64,000 nt of DNA from Actinomycetota bacterium (lineage in GTDB: Bacteria; Actinomycetota; CADDZG01; JAHWKV01; JAOPZY01): positions 124,001-188,000 of the forward strand of contig DASTWV010000021.1 of NCBI GenBank assembly GCA_035765775.1, given 5' to 3'. Position numbers and translations under genes: made by a program. Positions 51,176-61,364 of the stretch are shown piece by piece. The notes below the pieces were generated by a model. That model saw nothing but the letters and a program-made list of their open reading frames with translations, was not told the origin of the DNA and did not search any database. Each line of letters begins with the position of its first letter. Positions within the stretch are counted from its first letter, which is position 1.

Positions 51176-52054
51176 GTGAGTGTCGTGGACCCCAGGGACG
51201 ACATCCGCGAGTTCCTGACCTCGCGGCGAGCGAAGATCACCCCTGAACAGGCCGGCCTGCCCGCCTACGGATACAACCGCCGAGTCAAAGGGCTGCGCCG
51301 CGAGGAGGCGGCAATGCTCGCCGGCATCAGCGTCGAGTACTACACCCGCCTCGAGCGCGGCAACGCCGCCGGCGTGTCCGAGGACGTCCTCGAAGGAATC
51401 TCCCGCGCCTTGCATCTCGACGAAGCCGAACGCGCCCACCTGTTCGACCTCGTGCGCGCCGCCAACGCCACGTCGACAACAAGCCGTCGGCACCCGTCAC
51501 AGGAACGGGTCCGCCCCACGATCCAGCGGATCCTCGACTCGATCACCGCCCCCGCCTACGTTCGCAACGGCCGCCTCGACCTGCTCGCCGCCAACGCCCT
51601 GGGAGCCGCGCTCTACGCACCCGTGTTCGACACGGCGACCGGGACCCCGAACATGGCGCGGTTCATCTTCCTGAACAAGCGTGCGAGCGAGTTCTTCGAC
51701 AGCTGGGAGAACATCGCCAACGACGCCGTGGCGATCCTGCGGGCCGAGGCCGGGCGCGACCCCTACGACAAGCGGCTCTCCGACCTCATCGGCGAACTGT
51801 CGACCCGCAGTGACGAGTTCCGCGTCCGCTGGGCCGCGCACAACGTGAAGTTCCACCGCACCGGCGCCAAGACCTTGCACCACCCGGTGGTCGGGGACCT
51901 GACCCTCGACTACGAGGCACTCGACCTTCCCGGCGACGACGGCCAGCGCATCCTCATCTACAGCGCGGAGCCGGCCAGCCGCTCCCAGGAAGCTCTCGAC
52001 CTCCTCGCCAGCTGGAGGACCGCACCCGCCGCCATCGACATCGACGAGCGCTGA
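51176..52054 (+). CDS. XRE-family regulator with MmyB-like ligand domain
   Basis: A 292-residue regulator. N-terminal HTH (about 8-80): DIREFLTSRRAKITPEQAGLP, GLRREEAAMLAGISVEYYTRLERG. The MmyB-like domain (about 105-275) contains the RNGRLDLLAANALGAALYAP and FDSWENIANDAV segments thought to bind a fatty-acid-like ligand. It starts at GTG 51176 or 51185. Such regulators usually repress a divergent dehydrogenase gene, as at 50008-51045. The intergenic region includes GGTACTGGCAGGGCCTCCC, a short imperfect palindrome suited to an operator. Confidence 0.9.
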   Translation: MSVVDPRDDIREFLTSRRAKITPEQAGLPAYGYNRRVKGLRREEAAMLAGISVEYYTRLERGNAAGVSEDVLEGISRALHLDEAERAHLFDLVRAANATSTTSRRHPSQERVRPTIQRILDSITAPAYVRNGRLDLLAANALGAALYAPVFDTATGTPNMARFIFLNKRASEFFDSWENIANDAVAILRAEAGRDPYDKRLSDLIGELSTRSDEFRVRWAAHNVKFHRTGAKTLHHPVVGDLTLDYEALDLPGDDGQRILIYSAEPASRSQEALDLLASWRTAPAAIDIDER

Positions 52055-52074
52055 CCCGCACCACAGGAGGACCC

Positions 52075-52268
52075 ATGGGCTTGCAACCGCAGCGCCCGAC
52101 CGTGAAGGGCCCCGCCGACTGGTTCACCGGCGACGTCTACATCGACTCCACGTCCAACCGCAAGACGACTCGACGCTCAACATCGGCACCGTCCACGACA
52201 CCCCGGCGCCCGCACCGCCTAGAGGGTCCGGGCAGACACGAGCAGACGACGCGACCTGGTCAGACTAA
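52075..52268 (+). pseudogene. Decayed cupin-domain gene
   Basis: A good ribosome site (AGGAGG) precedes ATG and the sequence MGLQPQRPTVKGPADWFTGD, the typical start of small cupins of the mandelonitrile-lyase-like group. After VYID the reading frame changes: another frame gives STLNIGTVHDTPAP and then jumps to ADDATWSD, which fits the family's GTVxFTPxAR and C-terminal DATWGD. The central cupin barrel is deleted and at least one frameshift is present. It lies directly downstream of the XRE/MmyB gene. Confidence 0.7.
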
Positions 52269-52322
52269 TTGAGCAGCCGATGAACTACGCACTGGTGCGC
52301 TTATTAAAACACCTCAACACGG

Positions 52323-52405
52323 TGCGGGCGGGGGGACTCGAACCCCCAGTGGGTTGCCCCACCAGATCCTAAGTCTGGCGCCTATACCAATTCGGCCACG
52401 CCCGC
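52323..52405 (-). tRNA. tRNA-Leu (anticodon TAG)
   Basis: Reading the minus strand, the acceptor arms GCGGGCG / CGCCCGC pair fully. The anticodon stem CCAGA / TCTGG encloses the loop CTTAGGA with anticodon TAG, a long variable arm (TGGGGCAACCCA) follows, and the T arm is GGGGGTTCGAGTCCCCC. No CCA is encoded. Length 83. Confidence 0.95.
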
Positions 52406-52457
52406 TCCGACTGCCCCGCCATGATAGGGCTGCGTCCCTCAAACAACCCCGGACGCG

Positions 52458-52487
52458 CCACGCGGGCCGATAACCCGGCCCGCGTGG
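52458..52487 (-). terminator. Terminator of the furA-katG operon
   Basis: CCACGCGGGCCG and CGGCCCGCGTGG make a perfect 12-bp stem with the loop ATAACC, 18 bases beyond the katG stop. No T-run. The strongest hairpin in the region. Confidence 0.7.
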
Positions 52488-52504
52488 TACCTCAAGCGGC
52501 CTGA

Positions 52505-55176
<2,672 letters not shown>

Positions 55177-55316
55177 AGGTCCACCCTACCGGACCTCTCT
55201 GGAGTGTGTCTAGATCTGGGGGGACACTAATTCCGGACTGGATCCATGACGGGCGCCATTTCTCTTGGGATAGGGTTGGCTCTCGACTAACTCCCTCATC
55301 ACTGGAAGGAGAGCCC

Positions 55317-56198
55317 GTGCAGGTTGGCATCGGACTTCCCAACACCGTTCCGGGTTCCACTGGCTCCAGTCTCCTCGAGTGGGCGAGGCGGGCGGACCGA
55401 GCCGGCTTCTCCAGCCTGGCAACCATCGGCGCGGTCTCCTACCCCTGCTTCGAGGAGCTGACCTCCTTTGCCGCCGCCGGGGCAGTCACCGAGCGGATCC
55501 GCTTCTTCTCCAACATCCTCGTGGCCCCGGCGCGCAGTTCCGCCGAGCTCGCCAAGCAGTCAGCGACCGTGGACCAGCTCACCGGCGGCCGGCTCACCCT
55601 CGGGATGGGCGTCGGTTGGCGCACCACCGACTTCCAGCTCACCGGGCGCGACTACAAGCGCCGGGGCAGGGCCTTCGACCAGCAGCTTGCCGACCTGCAG
55701 AAGTCGTGGTCGGGCGAGCCCATCCTCGAGGGCACGCGGGAGGTCGGGCCTCCCCTGGTGCAGCAGCCCGGCATCCCGATCCTCATCGGCGGCACGGACG
55801 ACGCCTCGTTCCGGCGGGCGGCGAAGTACGGCGTCGGCTGGACCGCCGGCGGCCTGCCGCCCGATGCAGTGATCGCCAACCGGGCTCGGGCTGAGGCCGC
55901 CTGGCAACAGGCCGGCAGGGCCGACCAGCCCCGGGTCGTCGCCCTCATCTACTTCGGCCTTGGCGACACCCAACAGGCGTCGTATGACTACCTCATCGAC
56001 TACTACAAGGCCGGTGGGATGGAGTTCGCCGAGATGGTCGCCGGCTCCCCGCCCCGCTCAGCCGAGGCGCTGGCCGGGGCGATCGGCGCTTACGCGGCGA
56101 CGGGCATCGACGAACTGATCCTCGACCCAACCTTCGCTGACCCGGACCAGGTGGACCTGTGCGCCGAGGTGGTGTTCAACCACCCGGCGGTGGGCTGA
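55317..56198 (+). CDS. LLM-class F420-dependent oxidoreductase
   Basis: A 293-residue luciferase-like barrel enzyme. VGIGLPNTVPG starts the barrel, ILVAPARSSAELAKQSATVDQLTGGRLTLGMGVGW, in its usual three pieces, is the flavin/F420 region, and PILIGGTDDASFRRAAKYGVGW follows. GTG at 55317 with AAGGAGAG upstream is chosen; a longer frame starts inside the furA promoter. The cofactor is F420 or FMN. Divergent from furA. Confidence 0.88.
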   Translation: MQVGIGLPNTVPGSTGSSLLEWARRADRAGFSSLATIGAVSYPCFEELTSFAAAGAVTERIRFFSNILVAPARSSAELAKQSATVDQLTGGRLTLGMGVGWRTTDFQLTGRDYKRRGRAFDQQLADLQKSWSGEPILEGTREVGPPLVQQPGIPILIGGTDDASFRRAAKYGVGWTAGGLPPDAVIANRARAEAAWQQAGRADQPRVVALIYFGLGDTQQASYDYLIDYYKAGGMEFAEMVAGSPPRSAEALAGAIGAYAATGIDELILDPTFADPDQVDLCAEVVFNHPAVG

Positions 56199-56281
56199 CC
56201 GGCCAGCAAACCATGGGCGAACTCGTCGCCACCAGCCGGCTCTTCGGCCGCCTGCGCAGGCGCACGGACAAGCAAGGCTGA

Positions 56282-56650
56282 CTACGCCGCGGGGAGCGCC
56301 GCCACTGCTTTCACGAGCTCCTTGGGGTCGAACGGTTTCGTGAGGTAGCGGTCGCAGCCCAGCGCCGAGATGTCCTGGATGGTGGGCGACCCGGCGTGCG
56401 CCGACACCACGACCACCGGCAGGCGGTGGAGGGCGTGGTCCGATCGCACCTGGCGCAGCACTTCCCGGCCCCCGATGCCGGGCAGGCCGAGGTCCAGGAT
56501 GAGCACCGAGGGGGCCTGGCGGCGGAGCCGGGCGAGGGCGTCCTCCCCGGAGGGGGCGATGGCGACCTCGTTGCCCGCCAGGCGCAGGGTCACCGACATC
56601 ATCAGGGCGATGTCCGGGTCGTCCTCCACGATGAGCACGGTGCGCATCAC
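56282..56650 (-). CDS. Stand-alone response regulator receiver
   Basis: A 122-residue receiver. Acidic pocket EDD, phosphoacceptor in LILDLGLPGIGG, Ser/Thr in VVVSAHAG and Lys in LTKPFDP are complete. No output domain. It starts at GTG overlapping the kinase stop by 4 bases, so it is the partner of the upstream kinase. It may act on other proteins through binding. Confidence 0.93.
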   Translation of the reverse strand: MMRTVLIVEDDPDIALMMSVTLRLAGNEVAIAPSGEDALARLRRQAPSVLILDLGLPGIGGREVLRQVRSDHALHRLPVVVVSAHAGSPTIQDISALGCDRYLTKPFDPKELVKAVAALPAA

Positions 56651-58362
56651 GCCACCGGCTTGCGCAGGTGCAGGGCGAACCGGGCGCCGCTCGGCCGGGC
56701 AGCCTCGTAGCCGATCCGGCCCCCGAACCCCTCGACCAGCTCCCGGGTGATGGCCAGGCCGAGCCCGGAGCCGCTGATGCCGCCCGTGGCCGGCCCCCGG
56801 GTGAAGGGGTCGAACAGGTTGGGCACGAGGTCGGCCGGGACTCCTTCGCCGTTGTCGGTCACGGTGAGCAGCACCTCGCGCTCCAGGGTCCGGGCCTCCA
56901 CCCGCACCCTCGGCCCCCCGTAGCGGTAGGCGTTCACCAGCAGGTTGGTGAGCGCCCGCTCCAGCCCGCGGACATCGGCCAGGGCGGCGACGCCCTCACC
57001 GACCTCCAGCTCGACGGAGCTCCCGCTCGGCGGGGGGGCGGCCTCGAGAGCGCTGCGCCCGGCCTCGGCCAGCGACACCGCCCGCAGGGCCACCGCCGGG
57101 GTGACGTTCTCGATATGGGACAGGTCCAGCAGGTTCTGCACCAGGTCCCGCACCCGCACGCTCTGACGGTTGATGGCGTCGAGGCAGTCCTCGATGGTCT
57201 CCAGGTTCATCTGCCGCCAGGTGTCGGTCAGGATGCCCGCCATGCCGGCAATGGTGGTCAGCGGGGTGCGCAGCTCGTGGCTGGCGTTGGCGATGAAGCT
57301 GCGCTCCCGGGCGAAGAGCTCGCAGCGTTCCAGGGCGAGATCGGCCAGGTCGGCGAGGTAGCGCAGGAAGCTCATGTCGTCGGTCCCGAAGTAGGGGGTG
57401 AAGGCGCTGGCCCAGATGAGCAGCGACCCCGAGCGCAGCCCCATGGCGATGAGGCCGGGGCGGATCTCGCCATCGCGCAGGCTGTCGCCGATCGTGGTCA
57501 TCGCCTCCAGCTCGTACTCCAGGCTGCCGTTGAGCCCGTACGAGGCGATCAGCCGGCCCCGGCTGTCGGTGAGGGCGGCCGCCTGGCCGCAGACCATCGA
57601 GGTGATGGCCGGGATCAGGACCTCGGCGACCTCCTCCACGGTGCGGGCGGTCATGAGGCGGGCGACCGCTCCCCGGAACGCTTCCTCCTCGTGCTGGAGC
57701 CAGGACTTGCGCAGGAACCTCGGCGGGGCGAAGCCGAGGCCGAAGAGGGCAGCGGCCACTAGTGACAGCGACTGGGTGCCGATCGCGATCCCCTGGCGGG
57801 CACCTACCGGCGAGGCGCCCGCCAAGAGGATGATGATCGCCATCCCGGTCGACCCCAACGCCAGGAGCCGGAGCCGTCTCCGGGCGATCGCCGGCTCGCC
57901 CCGGGCCGCATTCCACAGGCCCACCGCCACGGTGGCCACCAGTACGGTCCACTGCGCCACCAGCGCCAGGGTGTACAGCTCGAACCACGCCGGCCGGTGC
58001 CCGGGCTGGGGGAAGTAGGGCAGGGCCAGCGTGGCCCCGATGACGATGCCGGTCATCGTGGGCCCCGCCTGGTGCAGCCAGGGCCGCTGGGGCTTGAGCG
58101 ACGCCATGAAGCGGTAGAGGCAGTAGGGGAACAGCATCAAGATTGCCAGGAGGCCCTTGGCGGGCCAGAACAGGTCGGGATGCTGGTTCAGGTTCTGGGG
58201 GAACTGGTGACCGACCACAATGACGACGGCAACGATGCCGAAGGCTGCCGCGACCCAGCCGGCTGCCTTTCCCCGGCGGGCCCGCCACGCCCGGTAGGAA
58301 ACGAGCGCCAGGCCCCCGAATGCAACGAGCTGTAGTTCCGTCAGGATCTTGATGGTCTGCAC
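56647..58362 (-). CDS. Membrane sensor histidine kinase with GAF domain
   Basis: A 571-residue kinase. Six to seven hydrophobic segments occupy about residues 8-210 (a sensor module without known name). A GAF-like domain lies at about 225-350. The HisKA motif is NASHELRTPLTTIAGMAG (phospho-His at about 360), and the ATPase domain has NLLVNAYRYGG, VTDNGEGVP and GSGLGLAITRELVEGFGG. It drives the single-domain receiver that follows. Confidence 0.92.
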   Translation of the reverse strand: MQTIKILTELQLVAFGGLALVSYRAWRARRGKAAGWVAAAFGIVAVVIVVGHQFPQNLNQHPDLFWPAKGLLAILMLFPYCLYRFMASLKPQRPWLHQAGPTMTGIVIGATLALPYFPQPGHRPAWFELYTLALVAQWTVLVATVAVGLWNAARGEPAIARRRLRLLALGSTGMAIIILLAGASPVGARQGIAIGTQSLSLVAAALFGLGFAPPRFLRKSWLQHEEEAFRGAVARLMTARTVEEVAEVLIPAITSMVCGQAAALTDSRGRLIASYGLNGSLEYELEAMTTIGDSLRDGEIRPGLIAMGLRSGSLLIWASAFTPYFGTDDMSFLRYLADLADLALERCELFARERSFIANASHELRTPLTTIAGMAGILTDTWRQMNLETIEDCLDAINRQSVRVRDLVQNLLDLSHIENVTPAVALRAVSLAEAGRSALEAAPPPSGSSVELEVGEGVAALADVRGLERALTNLLVNAYRYGGPRVRVEARTLEREVLLTVTDNGEGVPADLVPNLFDPFTRGPATGGISGSGLGLAITRELVEGFGGRIGYEAARPSGARFALHLRKPVA

Positions 58363-58522
58363 CTCATCTCCCGCCCTGACTGCGTACCGGCCCGGTGGGC
58401 ACCGGCGATCTCGGTCCCTCTCATCGTCGGAACCTGGGCAGGAGTAGACGATGGCGCGTTGGGATCATTTTTCACCTCACCCAGATGGGGGATCGACGAC
58501 TAGTGCGCGGGTCAGCGGGGGC

Positions 58523-59060
58523 TCAGCGGGGGTCCGGGCGGTCGATGTTCCAGTGCCGGCTGACCAGTGCCACCCACCGGCCATCCTCGACGGGGGAGAG
58601 GGCAAAGCGCGACACCGTGCGCTGGCCGCTCTCATGGTCGCCGTAGAGGAGCTCAACGGTGACCGGGCGCCGGGCACCGATGGCGCCGACCGCGGCCTGG
58701 AACAGCGGGTCGGAGCCGTCGCGGAGGGCGCCCTGCCAGAACCCGGTGCTGCCGGGCGGCACGCAGAGGTCCCGGCTCAGGCGGCGGAAGTCATCGAGGC
58801 CGGTGTGCGCCACGGCGCTGGTCAGCCGGTCGGGGCGGAAGCTCCAGCCGTGCAGCACGGCGATGCCGGCGCCCACGTTGCGCAGGGAGATGGTGAGGTA
58901 GACGACATCCCCGGGGATCTCGACCCCGGCGTGGCCCCGTCCACGATCACCTAGTGGTCGTCGATGAAGGCGATGTGCTCGGGGGGTCCTGCAGGGCCAC
59001 CGCCAGCACCAGGGTGGCGCCTGCGGTGCCCAAGGTGGAGAGGGTCGCCCAGTCCGGCAT
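58523..59060 (-). pseudogene. Decayed conserved actinobacterial membrane-anchored protein
   Basis: The gene begins with ATG at 59060 (MPDWATLSTLGTAGATLVLAV, shown here as the N-terminal anchor) and ends with the conserved ISLRNVGAGIAVLHGWSF, GFWQGALRD and VSRHWNIDRPDPR. Between them the frame is lost: one base seems missing in a C-run (LQDPP to EHIAFIDDH), a TAG replaces a probable Trp after IDDH, and one base is missing in a G-run before HAGVEIPGDVVYL. Related proteins also carry a loop of about 25 residues after the anchor that is absent here. Either a recent pseudogene or assembly errors in runs; the TAG supports real decay. Confidence 0.7.
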
Positions 59061-59105
59061 GGTGGGGCGAGCCTGCCATATGCCCGGGTGGGGAGGCGGG
59101 TCCGG

Positions 59106-59177
59106 TGGGCCGCCCGGGTTTCGAACCCGGAACCTTGGGCTTAAGAGGCCCCTGCTCTACCGTTGAGCTAACGGCCC
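59106..59177 (-). tRNA. tRNA-Lys (anticodon CTT)
   Basis: Minus strand: acceptor arms GGGCCGT / GCGGCCC (one T-G pair), D arm GCTC ... GAGC, anticodon loop CTCTTAA with anticodon CTT, T arm CCGGG TTCGAAA CCCGG. The first anticodon-stem pair is mismatched (G-A). No CCA encoded; length 72. Confidence 0.92.
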
Positions 59178-59200
59178 GCAAGCAGACGCCATCGTACCAA

Positions 59201-59572
59201 TCACGAGTCGTACCCCGGGTAGTCGTAGGGGTCCGGGTACGGGACCGGCGGCGCCGGGGCCTCGTGCTGCTGTTGCTGGTAGAGCCACTGGCTGGCGGGA
59301 TGCGCCGACGCCGGCGGGCCGGCCGGCCCCGGTGGTTCCCGGTATCTGCCTCGGTACGAGGGGCGGCCGTCGTCCTCCGCCACCGCCATGATGAGCGCGA
59401 TCACCCAGCCGATGATCGTCCAGCTGGTCAGCACGTTGACCACGATGATGTGGAGGAGGTCGGAGCGCCGCTTGAAGGCGGCAATCAGGGTGGGCAGGAA
59501 GTAGATGTCGGTCAGGGCTCCGGCGAGGAGGTAGGCCCTGAGGACGTCGTGGCCGAAGGTGTTGGGGAACAT
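59201..59572 (-). CDS. Superinfection-immunity-like membrane protein
   Basis: A 123-residue protein. An N-terminal two-segment hydrophobic region contains DIYFLPTLIAAFKRR and then IIVVNVLTSWTIIGWVIALIMA, the signature of the T4 Imm-like superinfection-immunity family (NxxxxWTxxGWxxAL). The C-terminal half is a Pro/Tyr/Gln-rich tail (QQQQHEAPAPPVPYPDPYDYP). In bacteria these proteins are widespread and their role is unknown; protection from phage DNA injection is known only for the phage protein. Lies next to tRNA-Lys. Confidence 0.8.
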   Translation of the reverse strand: MFPNTFGHDVLRAYLLAGALTDIYFLPTLIAAFKRRSDLLHIIVVNVLTSWTIIGWVIALIMAVAEDDGRPSYRGRYREPPGPAGPPASAHPASQWLYQQQQHEAPAPPVPYPDPYDYPGYDS

Positions 59573-59718
59573 GGGCCCCGGATGGTACCACCGGGGGTCT
59601 TTGCGACTCTCAAGCGACGGGCGATATTGGTCACCCGCGGCGGGTGGGGAGCTGCGTTCGGGCCTCTATAGTGAAGGGGACCGCCTCGACGCCGTGACCC
59701 CCGGGAGAACGCCAAGCC

Positions 59719-60099
59719 GTGCCGCGCACCGACCGCCCCATCGTGCTGATCGTCACCACCGATGCCCGGGTGCTCCAGGCGGCCCACTCCCTGCCCCAGG
59801 ACCGCTTCGAGGTGGGCTACGCCCGCTCCTCCCAGGAAGCCCTGGCAGTCGCCCGGCAGGACCCGCCCGAGGTGGCGGTCCTCGAGTTGCGCTCGGGGGA
59901 CTTCGGGGGCTTCGCCCTGGCCAAGGAGCTGCGCGACATCCCGGGCATGCCACCCTTCAAGCTGGTGATGACCTGCGACCGCCCGCATGACCGCTGGCTC
60001 TGCCGGCAGGCGGGCGCCGAGTCCGTGCTGGTCAAACCGTTGTCTGACCCGTCCGCTCTTCTGGAGGCCCTGGACTCCGTTCTGCAGCTCACCGGCTGA
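59719..60099 (+). CDS. Degenerate receiver-domain protein
   Basis: A 126-residue protein with the receiver fold but altered active site. The N-terminal acidic pair is replaced by TTD, and the phosphoacceptor position reads VAVLELRSGDFGG, with Glu instead of Asp. Lys is kept in VLVKPLSDP. Thus it probably cannot be phosphorylated normally and may be a pseudo-receiver locked in one state. Starts at GTG after GGGAGAA. No adjacent kinase. Confidence 0.8.
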   Translation: MPRTDRPIVLIVTTDARVLQAAHSLPQDRFEVGYARSSQEALAVARQDPPEVAVLELRSGDFGGFALAKELRDIPGMPPFKLVMTCDRPHDRWLCRQAGAESVLVKPLSDPSALLEALDSVLQLTG

Positions 60100-60165
60100 T
60101 CTTCCCTGCGCTCTAGCGCGGTTTTTCCCGATCTGACTTGACGCCGACCTGAATCACGTGCTTAG

Positions 60166-60183
60166 AATTACCGAACGGTAATT
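60166..60183. promoter_or_regulatory. Perfect palindrome upstream of whiB
   Basis: AATTACCG and CGGTAATT separated by AA, 27 bases before the whiB ATG. AT-rich against the background. Position fits an operator overlapping the promoter. Confidence 0.55.
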
Positions 60184-60210
60184 ACACGAGCGCACGGAGT
60201 TGATTGGTAC

Positions 60211-60438
60211 ATGCGGGAACTCTTGTCCTGGCAGTCCATGGCGCGCTGCCTTGAGGTGGACCCCGAGATCTTCTTCCCGGAACGCGGGGGTTCCTCCCGG
60301 GCGGCACGCGCGGTCTGCAATACGTGTTATGTGCGGGCCCAGTGCCTGCGCTACGCCCTGGCCAACCGGGAGCAGTTCGGCATCTGGGGCGGGACCAGCG
60401 AGCGGGAGCGCCGGAAGCTCAAGAAGCTCGCCTCCTAA
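60211..60438 (+). CDS. WhiB-family iron-sulfur transcription regulator
   Basis: A 75-residue WhiB-like protein. Four cluster cysteines C13, C36, C39 and C45 (CxxC followed by x5C) and the GIWGG turn at 57-61 are all present, then a basic DNA-contact tail (RERRKLKKL). WhiB proteins bind the sigma factor through the 4Fe-4S form and respond to redox signals or NO. The length and lack of extensions fit WhiB1/WhiB2 types, but a subtype cannot be assigned. Ends tail-to-tail with the glutamate formiminotransferase gene. Confidence 0.95.
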   Translation: MRELLSWQSMARCLEVDPEIFFPERGGSSRAARAVCNTCYVRAQCLRYALANREQFGIWGGTSERERRKLKKLAS

Positions 60439-61322
60439 ATCGGTCCCGGATCCTCCAGGTCCAACGCCACTCCAAAGGCACGGGCAAGCTCGTCCTCCAG
60501 CACCTTGGCGGGGCGGGCCAAGTGCAGGGCGTCCATCGAGGACGGCAACGAATGGCGCGGCGCCAAGCCGACCAGTTCGCTCCGCAGAACGCGCACATGT
60601 TCGTGCGCGGCCAGCTGTGCTACCTCGTCGTAGGCCGCGCCCACGCCCGTGACTAACGGGCGGATCAAGTTCATCGATACCTGGCACGCCGCCCAGCTGG
60701 GCAGCGCGAACCCGAGCGCCCGGACATGCGGCAGCCCCCCGTCCCGCGAGCGGACCTGGGCCGCGATCTGGCGGGCGATGCGCACCCGCGAGGTGTCGAG
60801 ATCCACGTTGAAGGCCACCAGGAACCCCCGGGCACCGACGGCGACGGCCCCGGCCGTGCGATGGGGGGTGGGCGGCCCGGCGGAGGGGGCCAGGTCCTGG
60901 AAGGCCCGCCGGCGGACGTCGGGCAGGCTCACCGGGTCGCCGGCGGCGGCTCCCTGGTAGAGGAACGCCGGCACGCCGAGGTCGCCCGCCCGCTGAGCGT
61001 ACCGGCGGGCGGCGGCGACAGCAGCCGGGAGGCCGGCGGCCGAAAGGGGGACGAAGGGCACCACGTCCACCGCCCCGAAGCGGGGGTGCACGCCTGCGTG
61101 ACGGCGGAGATCGATGGCCTCGATGGCGGCCTGGGTCAGGCGGACCAGTGCCTCCTCGAGGGCGGGAGCCGGCCCGGCGACGGTGAGCACACTGCGGTGA
61201 TGGTCGAGGTCACTGTGGACGTCGAGGACCGCCACCCCCGCCACCCCCGTGGCGGCACCTTCGAGGGCGAGGAGTATGCCGGTGTCCCGGCCCTCCGAGA
61301 TGTTGACCGGGCAGACCAGCAG
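60435..61322 (-). CDS. Glutamate formiminotransferase-like protein, start codon non-standard
   Basis: About 295 residues matching the formiminotransferase (FTCD N-terminal) domain: LLVCPVNISEGRDTGILLALEG at the start (here given in the first two strands), VLDVHSDLDHHRSVLTVAG, then HAGVHPRFGAVDVVPFVPL, and LVAFNVDLDTSRVRIARQIA. It transfers the formimino group of N-formimino-glutamate to tetrahydrofolate, a step of histidine degradation or folate one-carbon supply. The region from LLVCPV onward aligns with the family start, but no ATG, GTG or TTG lies between it and an in-frame TAG (the stop of the preceding gene, 42 bases upstream). CTG at 61322 is the only near-start. It is in the same frame as the preceding selenoprotein gene. 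Confidence 0.8.
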   Translation of the reverse strand: MLVCPVNISEGRDTGILLALEGAATGVAGVAVLDVHSDLDHHRSVLTVAGPAPALEEALVRLTQAAIEAIDLRRHAGVHPRFGAVDVVPFVPLSAAGLPAAVAAARRYAQRAGDLGVPAFLYQGAAAGDPVSLPDVRRRAFQDLAPSAGPPTPHRTAGAVAVGARGFLVAFNVDLDTSRVRIARQIAAQVRSRDGGLPHVRALGFALPSWAACQVSMNLIRPLVTGVGAAYDEVAQLAAHEHVRVLRSELVGLAPRHSLPSSMDALHLARPAKVLEDELARAFGVALDLEDPGPI

Positions 61323-61364
61323 GGGGTCGGGCGCGGCCGGCTCCGGGATGGCTGGGCCCGCCCG

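Noticed and set aside
56213-56281. 22-residue ORF (MGELVATSRLFGRL...) after the LLM gene
   Set aside because: No Shine-Dalgarno and no family; could be real but is not supported.
58935-59000. TAG in the broken gene as pyrrolysine
   Set aside because: Two further frame breaks lie within about 60 bases and the aligned residue is probably Trp, so decay or error is simpler.
59201-59572. Prophage remnant because of the superinfection-immunity domain and tRNA
   Set aside because: No integrase, structural phage gene or attachment repeat is visible nearby, and the family is common on bacterial chromosomes.
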